Part shown: positions 33,844 through 44,399 of the stretch, piece after piece
Layout: every line of letters begins with the position of its first letter
Position numbering within the stretch: position 1 is the first letter of the stretch
DNA from: Roridomyces roridus
Lineage: Eukaryota > Basidiomycota > Agaricomycetes > Agaricales > Mycenaceae
Length of the DNA: 64,000 nt
Direction of reading: 5' to 3'
NCBI GenBank assembly: GCA_029378245.1
Contig: JARKIF010000065.1
Span: 62,001-126,000 of the forward strand
Translations under genes and position numbers: made by a program
The notes under the pieces: generated by a model
Seen by the model: the letters and a program-made list of their open reading frames with translations, nothing else
What the model was told of the DNA's origin: nothing
The model's database searches: none

Positions 33844-35958
33844 TAGTAAAAGCAGATGCAGCCCCACAGTACTCGGTCTGCCGGGCACAGCCTCGGCCCA
33901 CCCACCAAGTTAGATACAATGATTAGAGACTCGAGTCATCCTTCCGAGTCATCCCCGAGTCACATAGAATATTCTAGACACTGACTTGTAGTATATAGGT
34001 TGCCCGGATGTAAGGCAATACAGCATCTTAGTTTACACCCCAATTCATCTGCGTGAGTCTCTCATCTCACAATAAGGCCACTTGTCTTTGCCTCACAATT
34101 AGGATACTCCGCTTCAGGACTGAACACCATATATGATATTCGTCTAAGTACTCGGTGGATGACGCACGTACATAGGCCCTCTTCCCTCGGCCACCCGGCG
34201 CGGATTGCTGACTCGCCAATATTCAGCACTCGCACAAGGATGAATCCTCCCATCGGGCAATCCCTGTTCCGTTCTGCTTTCGCTCTGTTCCGCCGCATCT
34301 GTGCCGCTGAGTCGGTCTCCAGAGTCCAGATGCCATTGTGCCAACTTGAGACAACTTTATGGTTCACCCACACCGCGCCGGAGCACGTGTATCCGGGTCT
34401 ACCGGAGTTCACCTCACGTTTATGTTTGACCTGGACAAGAGGAAGTTGGAACGAAGGCAACACGACGCGCGTGGCTCGGAGCTTGCCATCGATTGGCAAT
34501 TGCAAGTTTCTTCCGGCTTCGCAGCTCTGCGAATCTGGGTGCCAGGATACATGATACCAAGACTCGGGAGACCCAATATGCTGACTATTCCGCTCCTTTT
34601 CCACCGTGCCTCTGGGATGCCCTGCGACGATACTTGAAACGAAACTCGAGTTCTTGTTCGAGCCCAGCTGCCAAACTATATTTCTTCCCGACGCTCCTCT
34701 CATCCACCGCGCGGTTCATTCCTCGTCTTTGACCCAGGCATATCCAAAGAAGACTCAGGGCTCCCATTGGTCTATCGTACAATGTCCGCTCTGTTCTTGC
34801 TCTGGTCGGCCGCATCTGTACCGCTGTCGACCGTGCCGGATCTCATGTATGCCGCCGGTCTCCCGGAGTGTACCTCACGGTTATGTTTGACCAGGACAAG
34901 GGGAACGAAGCCAACAAGAAGTCCGTGCCTCTCCGAGCTTGCCATCACATTTCCTTGGGCCTCGCATCTCTGGGCGGGGGACGGTGGGTCTGATGTGGCA
35001 CAGTCCTGGAGCAGGATAGCCTGCCTAACGGACGTGGATGCCAGTATGGGGGCAGGAGAGGGACAGGAGCGGTATGGACGTGGGGTGGAACGGGTGCACG
35101 ACGAGATGGGACGGGCGTGCATAATGGGGCAGTGGCGAGGTGGGTGCGGGTATGTGACACATGGGGAAGGACATTGGGGAGTGAGCAGATTGGCGCCAAC
35201 GGGGGGGCTCGGCAGAGGGGCCGGCAGAGCATGGGAAGGCGGGAGAGGTGGGAAGAGGGTGCAGCGGCGGCGTGGCGACGGGACGGGACGTGGGGTGGGC
35301 CGGGACGGGACGGGCGGCGCACGGTGAGAGGGCACAACAGCGGCATACACGTGCACGGAGTTGGTGCAGCGGGGAGGCGGGACGGGACGGGTATGGTGGC
35401 ATAAATTTCCTAATGAAAATGGCCTTGTATGCCTTGTAGCCAACGAAGAGTGTTTTGAGCGGGGGAATAACCTAGGACCTCATATTTGTGGACTAAAGGA
35501 AACATATCAATCATGCTACATGTTCTGCCATCTCTCGAGACATCAACATTGATCTTAACTAACCAGTCTTTTTTCGGAAAAACGATAATGTTCGCTTGCC
35601 TACTATGCGAAGCTCTATTCCTTCCCATGAACCTGACCAATGTAATTTCTATTTCACCCGTAGTTGTCCGAGACTTCGGGACCTATTTAAGCTCTTCTGT
35701 AGTCCATGTATGGTGTGGCATTCCCCACTGCATCAGAGAATATACTCAGTGTGATCATCTATCAAAACCGGCCAGCTTGCCGAGAAATAACCTCCAAGAG
35801 CTGTGCTTACTGCTCAATCGGCATCCGGTCCTACCAAGACCATTCTTGCTGAACAAAGTATATTCATATCTCATTTTGCGCTGACTCTTTCAAATTTAGA
35901 GGTCGCTTTCAGCAAAGTGTTATCCCGTATTCAGCCGCACATCGCCCACATTCCCATC
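33844..35958. other. Non-coding stretch with an internal direct duplication and G-rich repeats
   Basis: About 34270-34460 is repeated, diverged, at 34780-34930 (GGAGTTCACCTCACGTTTATG against GGAGTGTACCTCACGGTTATG). From 35050 to 35400 the plus strand is a purine-rich, GGGACGGGAC-type low-complexity tract. No gene recognised. Confidence 0.5.
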
Positions 35959-36564
35959 TAGTGATGTTCAGGGCCGGGCTTGAGCCCGAAAGCCCGACCA
36001 AGCCCGGCCCGGGCTTCATCAAGCCCAGCCTGGCCCGACATCAGGCTTGACAGGGCCCAGGGCTCGGGCTTGGGAAATCTCAGGCCCGCTGAAGCCCGCC
36101 AGGCCCGGGCTCGGCTGTGTATCAGGCAGGCCGAATCACCGGCGCTCGGCAAGCTCTCCGGCGCCTGGTTATCACTTGCCGAGTGTCATTTGCTGCCGAA
36201 CAGGTGAGTTGACCCACCCATATTCAGAATATTCTCTGATCTGCTCCAAGATCAGGCTTCGGCTCCTGCCGGCATGACTCCGCGCACGGGAAGAGTGCAT
36301 GTTTTGCCTGATCCAGCCTTTATCTTGCAATGCAAGTTGAATCAGCCACAGGCAATACAATAGATACATTTACACCCAATCTTTAAGCAAGTCTCCTAGT
36401 AGAAAAAAAAAACTTGTACCAAGCCCAGGCTCGAGCCCGGGCTTGAGGCTTGGGCCGGGCTTGATGCGGGCTCGGGCTCGGGCTCGGCAAATGTCAAGCC
36501 CAAGCCTGCCAAAGCCCAGCCCAAGCCCGGGCTTTTAGGCCCAGCCCGGCCCTGAACATCACTA
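35959..36564. mobile_element. Non-autonomous hAT-like element rich in GGGCTT/AAGCCC words, 606 bp
   Basis: TAGTGATGTTCAGGGCCGGGC and its inverse are flanked by the 8-bp duplication TTCCCATC (35951-35958, 36565-36572). Both ends are dense in AAGCCCG/CGGGCTT. The centre is non-coding. Confidence 0.92.
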
Positions 36565-36572
36565 TTCCCATC

Positions 36573-37201
36573 TCTCCAAGAAACTTGACTTGTTGGTCTG
36601 AGATCCAAAAAGTTGTTCAGTCCTTGCTGCATACAAAGTACATGCAAAATCTATCCCCACTCACCCGCTTATCGAGACCGATGACCGGTGTCATCAATAT
36701 TTGGGAGTAGTGTTGCCAGACACTGAGTGAGTGTCAGCACCTAGGGCTAAGTCGGGTTCTAGTCGGCAACGAACGAGGCGACCGAGCGAAGAGCAGCAGA
36801 CGAGACTCAAGAGGTAGAGCAAGCCGTAGGGAGAATAGACTAGATTTGTCTACAGTACTGAGACTGTAGACGGGTATATATACTACATGATTGAATTAGG
36901 TACGAGGGGTAGGGGGTAGGAGCAGGGGCGATCGCAACAAGTAGGGTGTAAATGCAGGGGAGAGTGGAGTACCAAGCAGGGGTTGAGACAAGACCCGGCC
37001 GATCAGTGATGATCACTGATTAGAGTATTGATGGTTGATGGTTGATCGTGTTACAACCCGTCGGGTTGTGGCCTGGGGTCATATCATGACAGTGAGGTAC
37101 TTTGAGAGTGGTGGATGGCTGTTGATTCCACGTTTCAAGAAGGCCATCGTTCCAGATTCTGAGAAAAGGCTTGGAAAATAGTAAGTCAATGGTCATGAAG
37201 A
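36573..37201. other. Stretch without a recognised gene
   Basis: Contains TAGTGTTGCCAGACACTG at 36713, which resembles a hAT terminus but has no partner, and otherwise no recognisable feature. Confidence 0.4.
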
Positions 37202-37348
37202 GGATGGAGGGCCGTACAATCTGGAAAACAATGAAAGACAAAATCCAGTGAGACTTAAGTTTAATATGGAAGGGGATGGAGGGCCGTACAATCTGGAAAA
37301 CAATGAAAGACAAAATCCAGTGAGACTTAAGTTTAATATGGAAGGGGA
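37202..37348 (+). repeat. Two-copy tandem repeat, unit about 73 bp
   Basis: GATGGAGGGCCGTACAATCT and the following 53 bases occur twice back to back with almost no difference. Confidence 0.85.
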
Positions 37349-37350
37349 AT

Positions 37351-37690
37351 CACACACTCCCTGAATGCAAGAAGGCAAGGGACAGTGAGCGAGGGAAGGA
37401 CCGGCAACAGAGGAAAAGCACGCACTTCCTAGAGACGAGAAGGCGAGGGACAGTGAGGGAGGCAAGGACCGGTGACAGAGGAAAAGCACGCACTCTCTAG
37501 AGACGAGAAGGCGAGGGACAGTGAGCGAGGCAAGGACCGACGACAGAGGAAAGCACGCACCAACTAGAGATGAGAAGGCGAGGGACAGTGAGCGAGGCAA
37601 GGACCGACGACAGAGGAAAAGCACGCACCAACTAGAGACGAGAAGGCGAGGGACAGTGAGCGAGGCAAGGACCGGCGACAGAGGAAAAGC
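37351..37690 (+). repeat. Minisatellite block, about 5 units of 68 bp, forward orientation
   Basis: Units of the form GAGAAGGCGAGGGACAGTGA, GCGAGGCAAGGACCGGCGAC, AGAGGAAAAGCACGCAC. The last unit is cut after GGAAAAGC, exactly where the hAT element begins. The same repeat appears in reverse orientation at 40752-41039. Confidence 0.92.
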
Positions 37691-40257
37691 TAGTGTGTAT
37701 GGCAGAAAGATTTTTCAATTGGCTGCCGGGCAGAATGGCAGAATTCGGCAGAATGCGGCAGAAATAAAATTGATTTTTGACCGAAATTACATGTAATCCG
37801 CGATATTCCACCCTTCCGCGATTGCTTCCCCAATAATTTCAAGGCGCTCCGGCTCCGCAGTCGTCTCTCCACGATCCACACGACCCAATTCAGCAAAATC
37901 GACCACCTCACCTGCCGTAGTAACCGAGCCAGTGACACCCGTTTCCGTTGCATCCACCGAACCCTCTTCGTTAATCTCGGTCTGGAGATCAATATATGCC
38001 TGCTCAACAATATCCTGCGCGTCAGTAATCTCGTCAGGACGATCGAGAGGTGGTATCCAGGTGATGGGACAGTCAAGGTCCTTCGCCAGGTCGGCGTCGA
38101 TCCCAGCCGAGGTGCGGGTGTGCATGTGCGCATGCTTGCGTTGGATCGACTGTCCACTAGCCTTCCTACGCTCGCGAAGAGTGTGGTTCAAATGCCCACG
38201 AACACGACCCGTCCTCTCCATCGTCTCCACCAACAAATTGCATCGGCGCGCGCTCTGGGTACCACCGAGATCCGAGAACAGCCGCTCGACTTCCGCCGAG
38301 TGAGGGACAATGGAATGGAGGACGATTGCCAGGGCCTTGATTCCCGCGTGTTGGTTGGGGATGTTGTGCCACCACGCTTTTGCGTTCGCGTTCTTGCCCG
38401 TGAATGGCGCGCGGAACTGGGAATACGACCGGATGTCGACCGAGAGCTGCTGCGCCTTCGCCGCCGCCCAACGCCACTGTTTGGCGACTCCCAGTGCGGT
38501 CTCGACCATAAAGTCGATGGTCTTTCCACGCCCGTTGGCCGAATCTCCCGAGAGCGCAAGTTTCCGACAGTCGGGATGCAGGAAGAGGGCGAGGAAATGG
38601 AGGGGAGTGGCGATTTTGATGAAACGACGGTCGAAAACGGCCTTGGCATAATCAAGGAAGTCAGCATCCTCGCCGTGCTCGACCACCATGGTGGAGAACG
38701 TCCGCGCGCAGCGAAGCAGTTCGAGCATGCAATCTGCGAGCGTTATTTGACGGGACTTGCAGTTGCCAATGGCGTCAACGATGGGCTTGGCAACGCGGAT
38801 GAGTTGGGCAAGCAGCGGCCAGAGCTTCTCGGTGTGCAAGACCGCCTTGACGACGTCCGCGGCGACAGGGGACATCCCTCGAATCTTGCGCTGGGCGTCT
38901 TCACGAAGACAGGTGATGGAGAGCGGCTGGCGGTGGATGGAGACGCTAAGGCAGAGGAGGATGAGCGCGTACCACCGCGATTCACAGTTCTTTTTCAAGC
39001 CCCATGTGATTGAGAGACGCTTTGCCTCCGCCTGCAGCTGTCCACCCCAGTAGTGAGACGCATTAAAGAACGTGACGATGCGATTTGCCAGCGAGACGAT
39101 GGCCTTCATGGCGGGATAGGCACAGAGCTTGCCGACGAGGGTGTTGAGGCTGTGGAGGAAACACGCGAACGTGAGAACCCAAAAGAACTCGGCTTGGAAG
39201 AGGCGGCGAAAGGACTGCATGGTGGTCGGATTATCGGTCGTGAGTGCGATGAATTTGCGACCATCAGAAGCACCCATGACCTCAAGTGCCTTCTTGGCAA
39301 CTTCGAGGTACTTGGGGGCGTTCCCGCGTTCGCCAGTGATGTCGTGGAGAGCCATGAGGATGGGTGATTCGTTGAGGGCAGCAGCCAGGACACCGAAGAC
39401 GCTGCGCTTCAACGCGTCTTCCCATCCATCCTCAAGGAGAGTGAGCATGTCCGATGCCTGGAGCCGAGCACAGTCCTTGAGGAAGACATCCGCCGCCTCG
39501 GCATCGAGTACCGTGTGCGATAGAACATACCGACTGGGCGCCGAGTACGAGGGTCGGATTTCGGAGAAAAAGTCGGCCAGGAACTCGTTGTCAGAGGCGC
39601 GGAAGGCGACGTTGGCGTGGACAATAAATCTATAACAGCTTATAGTCAGTCGGACATCACAAGAAAGCTGCGCAGTGGACGCACCGAAGCCATTTCCTAT
39701 CAGCATTATTTTTCTGCGTCTGCGTGAGCGCGTTGTCGACGTAATGGTCGAGAGTCCCCGTGACCTTCCTCTTCTTCTTAGGCTTCTCGGCAGCCCCTGT
39801 CCCATCCCCAGTTACCGTAATCACATCCACGTCAATAACCATCTCCGTGGATGTCGCGGCATCTGGCTGTTCCACGAGCGGCTTCTTCGCAGCAAGCTCT
39901 CGCGCTGCCTCGGCCCGGGCGTGAGACGGCGCGGCCGGGCACTTGCGTGAATCGGCAATGTGTGAGAGAAGCTTGTTATCGCGTCCCTCGATCTCGCGAC
40001 CTGTGCTGTCTGGCGCATCAGAGCAGTAGTTGCAGTCCCAGTAATACCGATTGCTTGAGTTCCCGACCTCCCGGCCACGCGTGAAATGGTTTGTGTTGAA
40101 CTTGGAAGACGTACGGCCGCGTTTTGGCGCCGTAGACATGGCGTACGGAAGTGAAAAAAGGTTTTGATTGACACCTGTCATCCGGCGGCCCGGTTCTATT
40201 CTGCCAATATCTGCCGACTACCTCCGAGGTCTGCCATTCTGCCTGCCAACAACACTA
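37691..40257 (-). mobile_element. Autonomous hAT transposon (copy A), 2567 bp
   Basis: Left end TAGTGTGTATGGCAG with clustered GGCAGAA words; right end CTGCCAACAACACTA. It encodes one hAT transposase on the minus strand. The two flanks do not match as a target duplication (GGAAAAGC on the left at 37683-37690, ATCATGGG on the right at 40258-40265). The missing GGAAAAGC partner lies inverted next to a second hAT terminus at 41032-41039, so the right flank has been exchanged by an inversion. Confidence 0.9.
37787..40139 (-). CDS. hAT-family transposase, 765 aa, two exons
   Basis: Exons 40139-39685 and 39629-37787 join across a 55-bp intron (GTGCGTCC...CTGACTATAAGCTGTTATAG), giving KWLRFIVHANVAFRA. 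The N-terminus has a basic segment and a BED-like zinc finger with Cys36, Cys39, His60 and Cys67. The RNase H-like core has ALTTDNPTTMQ and FACFLHSLNTLVGK (DUF659-like region). The C-terminus carries the hAT dimerisation region (WWHNIPNQHAGIKALAIVLH, HSAEVERLFSDLGG). The frame is open throughout, so the enzyme may be functional. It would cut at the TIRs of this element and perhaps of related non-autonomous copies sharing TAGTGTTG. An upstream ATG at 40181 lies in frame, but 40139 is nearer to the conserved region and was chosen. Confidence 0.88.
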
Positions 40258-40751
40258 ATCATGGGTGTGCATGCACCAGCAGAATTCCGTATCCTCACAG
40301 GCCATGCACACATGGTAACAGCAAGGAGCTGCATGGAGGTTATTGTCAAGGCAGGGATCAAGCCCGATCCTAAACAACAAGATGCTGTTCAGCAGTATTC
40401 TGTTAAGCATTGGTGCCAACACTTGCGAAAGGCGGTGGAAGAAGGTGCGACGTTGGAGGATAAGGGGATGCAGAAGGTGTTTGAACAGATGGCAGAGGAT
40501 AGGGTTGTCAATGTCTGGAAAGGAAACTTGGGGCAGGTGGTCTTTAATGTGGCTGCCGCGGGGTGGGGGCTATTGGAGGTGAGAACGAAACATGAAACAG
40601 AGAGCTAAGTGAATAATGATGTTTCAGGGAGGTACTAAGGAAGACAAGATCAAGGGACTTTCGGACATAGTGAGGAAAACGAAAGTGTGTGCTAGGTCAA
40701 CATTGAAGAGCATGAGCACACTGATTCAACATGATTCTGCTGGTCCATAGG
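40258..40751 (+). pseudogene. Inverted fragment of a NACHT-type gene
   Basis: The open frame reads HAPAEFRILTGHAHMVTARS and further to QQDAVQQYSVKHWCQHLRKA and VVFNVAAAGWGLLEV. The YSVKHWCQHL segment resembles the conserved helical region that follows NACHT domains in basidiomycete proteins (YA-x-x-YW-x-x-HL type). It is cut at 40258 by the hAT end. Read together with the minus-strand exons at 41164-41926, it probably came from the same gene before the inversion of 40258-41039. The NACHT domain itself is not in the window. Confidence 0.45.
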
Positions 40752-41039
40752 AAGTGCGTGCTTTTCCTCTGTCGCCGGTCCTTGCCTTGCTCACTGTCCC
40801 TTGCCTTCTCATCTCTAGTTTGTGCGTGCTTTTCCTCTGTCGCCGGTCCTTGCCTTGCTCACTGTCCCTCGCCTTCTCGTCTCTAGTTTGTGCGTGCTTT
40901 TCCTCTGTCGCCGGTCCTTGCCTCGCTCACTGTCCCTCACCTTCTCGTCTCTAGGATGTGCGTGCTTTTCCTCTGTCGCCGGTCCTTGCCTCGCTCACTG
41001 TCCCTTGCCTTCTCGTCTTCAGAAAGTGCGTGCTTTTCC
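40752..41039 (-). repeat. Minisatellite block, about 4 units, reverse orientation
   Basis: Reverse complement of the 37351-37690 repeat. It ends with GCTTTTCC at 41032-41039, the inverse of GGAAAAGC, directly against the hAT terminus at 41040. Units vary at the CTCTAG(T/G) junctions. Confidence 0.92.
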
Positions 41040-41163
41040 TAGTGTTGTTGGCAGAAATCTGCCATTCTGCCCTGCCGGCCGGCAGAATGGCAGTCAAGGC
41101 GGTCTTGCACACCGAGAAGCTCTGGCCGCTGCTTGCCCAACTCATCCGCGTTGCCAAGCCCAT
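41040..41163 (+). mobile_element. Internally deleted, 3'-truncated hAT copy (copy B)
   Basis: TAGTGTTGTTGGCAG, identical over 15 bases to the right end of copy A, is followed by about 35 bp of TIR-like palindrome. A 75-bp piece of transposase coding sequence follows (VKAVLHTEKLWPLLAQLIRV in the plus frame), with everything between deleted. The other end of the element is absent. Confidence 0.85.
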
Positions 41164-41926
41164 CCACCGAGAATCCCGACAAGAGTACGGATATACTCGA
41201 TAGCCTCCTGAGCGAAGTCATACACCTTTTTCTGAATGACCGGGACATTCTGAGCAAGCAAGTTAGCTGACTGGAATAAGTCCAAATTGGAATGGATAAC
41301 GCACGATACCAAGCTGAACAATACTCAACAGGGCTTTCACGAGGGTCTTTACGGGGACTGGGCGGTCCGGTATAAAGTCTTGGACGGCTTCAAGAGTCTT
41401 CGACTTCAAGCAGTGATCGATCGCGTCAGCGAGTTTCCTCCATTTAGAGTTTTCATGGCCGGCGCCCCACTTCTGGAGTTCGGAAATAGCGTTGCCTTCG
41501 ATGTTCCAGGCCTGCCAGTCGAACTCTTGGCAGGTGTGAGTGGGGACTTGAAATGCGGGTTAATAACGAGATCACTACCAGTCTTAGCCTGCGCAACATT
41601 CGACGTATCTGATTCCAATCGTGAATAGCAGCAGGTATGCGATATGACAACACGCACCAGTGTGAGCGGTATCAGCTCCTTTCGACGCATCTTCCCCGTT
41701 ATCGCCTCCGCTGGGCACACTCTGAGGGGTAGGTGTTGAGACTAGGTTGAAGGAATCAGCGGTGGCTGGAAAGCGAACGAAAAGACTCACTCGGAGTTGC
41801 ACCGGGTGGCGGTCCGAGCGGACTGCGTGGCGGAGTGAAGTGCAATCTGTCCGTGACTTTCAAAAGGACTTTGTACGCTCCGTCCTTGACCTTGTCGACA
41901 AAGTTGGGCTGCTTTGAGTGGTCAGA
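41164..41926 (-). pseudogene. 5' exons of a NACHT-type or related gene, truncated by the hAT copy
   Basis: Starts at 41926 with MSDHSKQPNFVDKVKDGAYK. Exon 1 ends before GTGAGT near 41792; the next exon (STPTPQSVPSGGDNGED) follows a CTAG acceptor near 41745; a later exon gives FDWQAWNIEGNAISELQKWG and FIPDRPVPVKTLVKALLSIV. The short basic leader, Pro-rich linker and helical region resemble N-termini of basidiomycete NACHT proteins, recalled but not verified. Coding sequence is lost at the hAT junction at 41163/41164. Exon borders in the middle are uncertain. Confidence 0.45.
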
Positions 41927-42689
41927 CATGGACGTGGAAAGCAAAGTCACAGCGGCAGTTCCGGAATAAAAAGCCCGTTTTAGTTAGCCGCCCTTCCGAA
42001 AATTTGATGAACAGATACGGCCGGGCCGAAATTCAATTTGATACGTTTGGTTTAGCTCAGCTCCTGATCAGAGCCGAAATTCAACCTTTCGCATTCCAAA
42101 TAAATGAGTTCCAAAACCGTAGCATAGCAATGCCATTCTGAGCGGTGGAAAGTTATTGGAATACATTTTCCAAAAAATGGTCTCCAAATCAATGCAGAAA
42201 CAACAAATAATATGTCTATCAATCCGCAACCTCACAGTCCGAAAATCACATCCGATATGGGCAGAGTCTCGATTGACTAACCCATCATAGCGATTTGATG
42301 GGCTGATGGCTGGGATTGGCTACCTCTATCACTGAAACTATGTACTCAGGGCATGGGGGAGGGGCTATTAATGATTTGTGCCTCTACAGAATTTGGATAG
42401 AGTCCGGAGTTAGCGAGCAATAGGTCCATCAGTAGCCATCAAACCTAGTCATGACTAAGTCAATCGAGACTCTGGATATGGGCGCCAATTTTACGAGAGG
42501 TATGTAACCCGGTTTCGGCGCGAGGGGGAATGTTGACGCACAGGAGTGCGGCTGTACTTATTGATTGTCGTTGTGAGAATCAGGGGCTTTCCCGACTTAT
42601 CCAGAACCACCACGAGCGACGTGTCTACGCCTGCGTCAACAACCTAGTTGGACTTGAAGGAAAAGTGATGAAAAAAACCTGCCCTTCCC
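41927..42689. other. Intergenic stretch with a Copia LTR relic
   Basis: At 42524-42546 GAGGGGGAA followed by TGTTGACGCACAGG resembles the polypurine tract and LTR start of the outer Copia element at 8033-8055. Nothing else recognised. Confidence 0.35.
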
Positions 42690-43985
42690 AAATATGGAAT
42701 CGATTGTCCCGAGTCGAACAGGCTCAATGACCTGTGTGAGCCTGGTGAGCAGAGAAAACGGACAGCCCCCTCACCTGAGATATGGCCAATTTACAGACAT
42801 AGCCGGCTCCCAGCAACCACTGGCTGCTTACATAGCACCGCAGATTTGCCAACTTGAAAAATTACTGTGAATTGATTCTCGATTGGACTGGTAAAGAAAT
42901 CTCACCGAGAGTCGAAGTCGATAGCAGGTGGCAGTCTCGGGACGGCCTTGAAAAAAAAGGGCAGACACCAGACGGATCGTGAAGAGGATTGGTCCCGAAG
43001 CGAACGGGTTTGCACAAACAAGGACGATAGAGCAGAGGCTGCCTTTCGTCCGGCAAATACTAACAAGTGGGTGAATGGAATTCAACCCAGCGTATTTGGA
43101 GAGAATTTTGGCCAATGTCCCCCTGGAGAAAAAAACAACTGCGGGAACTACGAAATCCACTGTCCCGAGTCGAACGGGCTCAATGGCCTATGTGAGCCTG
43201 TCTTGAGCAGAGAAAACGGGCTCCAGAAGTGCTTCCTGAGATTTGGCGATACTTGAAAGCATCCCGCTAGTCTTCCGAAAGACGCAGGCTCGGAGTCGAG
43301 ACTCGAAGCGGAGGAGGATCGGATGAACCGGTCCAAGCTGGGTGTATCCAGACGACAAAAATTGCTAGGGCGTCAGTTTTTCGATTGTACTGGCAAAGAC
43401 ATCTCACTGCGGGAGCCAATCCTTTGGTAAAAAGCAAACTGCGCCAAGTAATGCGGAGTCCCGAGTCGAACCGTAAACTCCCCGAGGTTCGGTGACGACC
43501 ACGTCGACGGACCACAACAGTGGTCCCGAATGGAAGATTGGCTTCGACAGAGCCTATTTGGTTTCGATTACTTGAAAGCATTCCGCCAGTCTCTCGGGGA
43601 ACGCAGGCTCGGAGTCGAGATGGTCATGAAGCGGATGAATCAGCTTCAAGCTAGGTGTATGCAGAGGACCAAAACTGCTAGGGGATCTGCATCAGTTTTC
43701 GTTCGATTGTACTGGCAAAGATATCTCACTGCGAGAGCCAATCCTTTGGTAAAAAAGCAAACTGCGCCAAGTGATGCGGAGTCCCGAGTCGAACGGCAAA
43801 CTCCCCGAGTTTCGCTGAAGACCACCAGGGACTTGCTCTGGACACAGCCAGTTGTCCCGCGGATTAGACCTTAGTGAAAGGAATTGCCCTGAACCAAAAA
43901 ACCCCGTTTTGCAACATGCGAAATCCACTGTCCCGAGTCGAACGGGCTCAATGGCCAGGGCCTATGCGAGCCTGTATTGAGCTGA
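42690..43985 (-). repeat. tRNA-like repeats, family 3, with a tandem duplication
   Basis: Minus-strand copies at about 42698-42800, 43155-43260 and 43928-43985 share GAGCCCGTTCGACTCGGGAC ends and an upstream GTTTTCTCTGCTCA-AGACAGGCTCACA segment. Between them, 43254-43502 is duplicated at 43571-43828 (GCAGGCTCGGAGTCGAGA and CCAATCCTTTGGTAAAAA in both). The plus-strand relative is at 52795-52872. Confidence 0.6.
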
Positions 43986-44055
43986 AGGCATTCAGCTCTT
44001 CGCGGAGCTTGGGGACATTCATAACATTCACCTCACCAGGTACATACCACGCTTC

Positions 44056-44086
44056 CCGCTTCCCGCTTCCCGCTTCCCGCTTCCCA
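44056..44086 (+). repeat. 7-bp microsatellite GCTTCCC
   Basis: Four to five tandem copies of GCTTCCC. Confidence 0.85.
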
Positions 44087-44399
44087 TGTCGCGCGTGCAG
44101 TGTGGCGATCCCTGTCAAAGTTCTCGACTGCCCGAGGGCGGCGGTTGTCGGGCACATGATACAAGTCTTGTGATCGTCGCTGGTGGGAACGGCGAGAGAA
44201 CGGACGTCCGGGGTGGATGGCCTTGGCTTTGAGCTAGGCAACGAGCGAGCTCTAAAGCCTAAGGCAAAGGTGCGGGGAACTCGCAAAGTAGGCAATTGAT
44301 GTACGTAACTAAATCACACCACTTTCCCTCCTCCTCTTCCCTTCCATCCCCTTGTCCCTGCAGTTTTGCTGGTGGTGGCGACACACACAGGGCCGAGAG

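Noticed and set aside
34772..35443. Long minus-strand frames rich in Pro, Arg and His
   Set aside because: They arise from a G-rich low-complexity tract and are open in several frames at once.
36713..37020. hAT element starting TAGTGTTGCCAGACACTG
   Set aside because: No inverted partner end (GGCAACACTA) and no 8-bp duplication occur downstream.
37351..37690. CRISPR array
   Set aside because: Head-to-tail 68-bp units without unique spacers, in a eukaryotic genome; this is a minisatellite.
37521..37796. Protein encoded by the minisatellite (also 40754-41211)
   Set aside because: The frames are open only because the 68-bp repeat lacks stops in some frames; the same repeat is open on both strands.
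42524..42720. Solo Copia LTR
   Set aside because: Only the polypurine tract and about 15 bases of LTR start resemble the outer element; no end or target duplication.
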